Positions 41,538-41,635 of a stretch of DNA of 41,635 nt are shown here, piece after piece (the stretch's first letter is position 1; every line of letters starts with the position of its first letter). A model generated the notes under the pieces. The model made no database searches. It had not been told where the DNA came from and saw only the letters and a list, made by a program, of their open reading frames with translations. This DNA comes from Bacteroidales bacterium (GTDB lineage: Bacteria > Bacteroidota > Bacteroidia > Bacteroidales > WCHB1-69). The stretch spans positions 1 through 41,635 of the forward strand of contig JAAYKF010000181.1 in NCBI GenBank assembly GCA_012522535.1, read 5' to 3'. Position numbers and translations under genes: made by a program.

Positions 41538-41608
41538 GGTCTCGTGGCCGAGCGGTTAGGCAGAGGTCTGCAAAACCTTGTACAGCGGTTCGATTCCGCT
41601 CGAGACCT
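41538..41608 (+). tRNA. tRNA-Cys (GCA)
   Basis: 71 bases. 7-bp acceptor stem (GGTCTCG / CGAGACC), D-arm GGCCGAGCGGTTAGGC, anticodon arm with loop CTGCAAA (anticodon GCA), and T-arm GCGGTTCGATTCCGC. The discriminator base is T and the CCA end is not encoded. This decodes UGC/UGU cysteine codons. Confidence 0.96.
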
Positions 41609-41635
41609 CAAAAAAAGGGAAGTTATTAATTTAAC

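Noticed and set aside
1-41635. CRISPR array, prophage, IS element or origin of replication
   Set aside because: No regularly spaced repeats, integrase, transposase, phage gene or dnaA-type cluster was found on either strand.

Overview
The window looks like chromosomal core and envelope DNA from an AT-rich Bacteroidota (Bacteroidetes) genome, probably an anaerobic or fermentative member of Bacteroidales. Supporting observations: many promoters carry the Bacteroidota -7 box TAnnTTTG, several with a TTG/TTTG element about 17-21 bases upstream; there are several type IX secretion system (T9SS)-associated families (PorG-like, PorV-like, a cargo-type C-terminal domain, GldM-C-like); signal peptides often end in -Q; and there is a phosphate butyryltransferase/butyrate kinase pair. 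No prophage, CRISPR array or intact insertion sequence was seen. No gene-free stretch exceeds 300 bases.

Layout. 1-1.85 kb: small envelope proteins (a truncated surface protein, a Rieske-fold lipoprotein with altered cluster ligands, a very lysine-rich lipoprotein, a membrane-anchored acidic protein). 1.95-11.1 kb: a three-gene operon of a TonB-dependent receptor, a 1414-residue secreted protein with a T9SS-type C-terminus, and a PorV-family outer-membrane protein. 11.1-12.2 kb: greA and a HIT hydrolase, then an inverted-repeat element. 12.2-14.5 kb (minus): lpxK-punA-membrane protein, divergent from 14.6-18.1 kb: Nif3-like protein, zinc-ribbon coiled-coil protein, TPR protein. 18.1-19.9 kb (minus): der-hslR. 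20.1-21.9 kb: a double DUF1573 protein and an MgtC-like protein, convergent with a YgiQ-type radical SAM gene. 23.9-30.3 kb: an outer-membrane biogenesis cluster of two PorG-like proteins, uppS, bamA and two OmpH/Skp chaperones, the same order known around porG in Porphyromonas. 30.3-39.1 kb: M64 metallopeptidase, ptb-buk, ClC transporter, NA37-like nucleoid protein, mutS2. 39.1-41.6 kb: ssb, three small secreted paralogues resembling the last domain of GldM, folB and tRNA-Cys.

The most unusual part is 39.6-41.1 kb: three tandem secreted proteins that look like free-standing GldM C-terminal domains. They are served by two promoter-like elements that match the sigma-54 consensus (TGGCACG-N4-TTGT) with identical spacing, unlike the TAnnTTTG promoters elsewhere. 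This suggests a conditionally expressed accessory to the T9SS/gliding trans-envelope machine. Family assignments come from motif recognition by eye, not from database searches.
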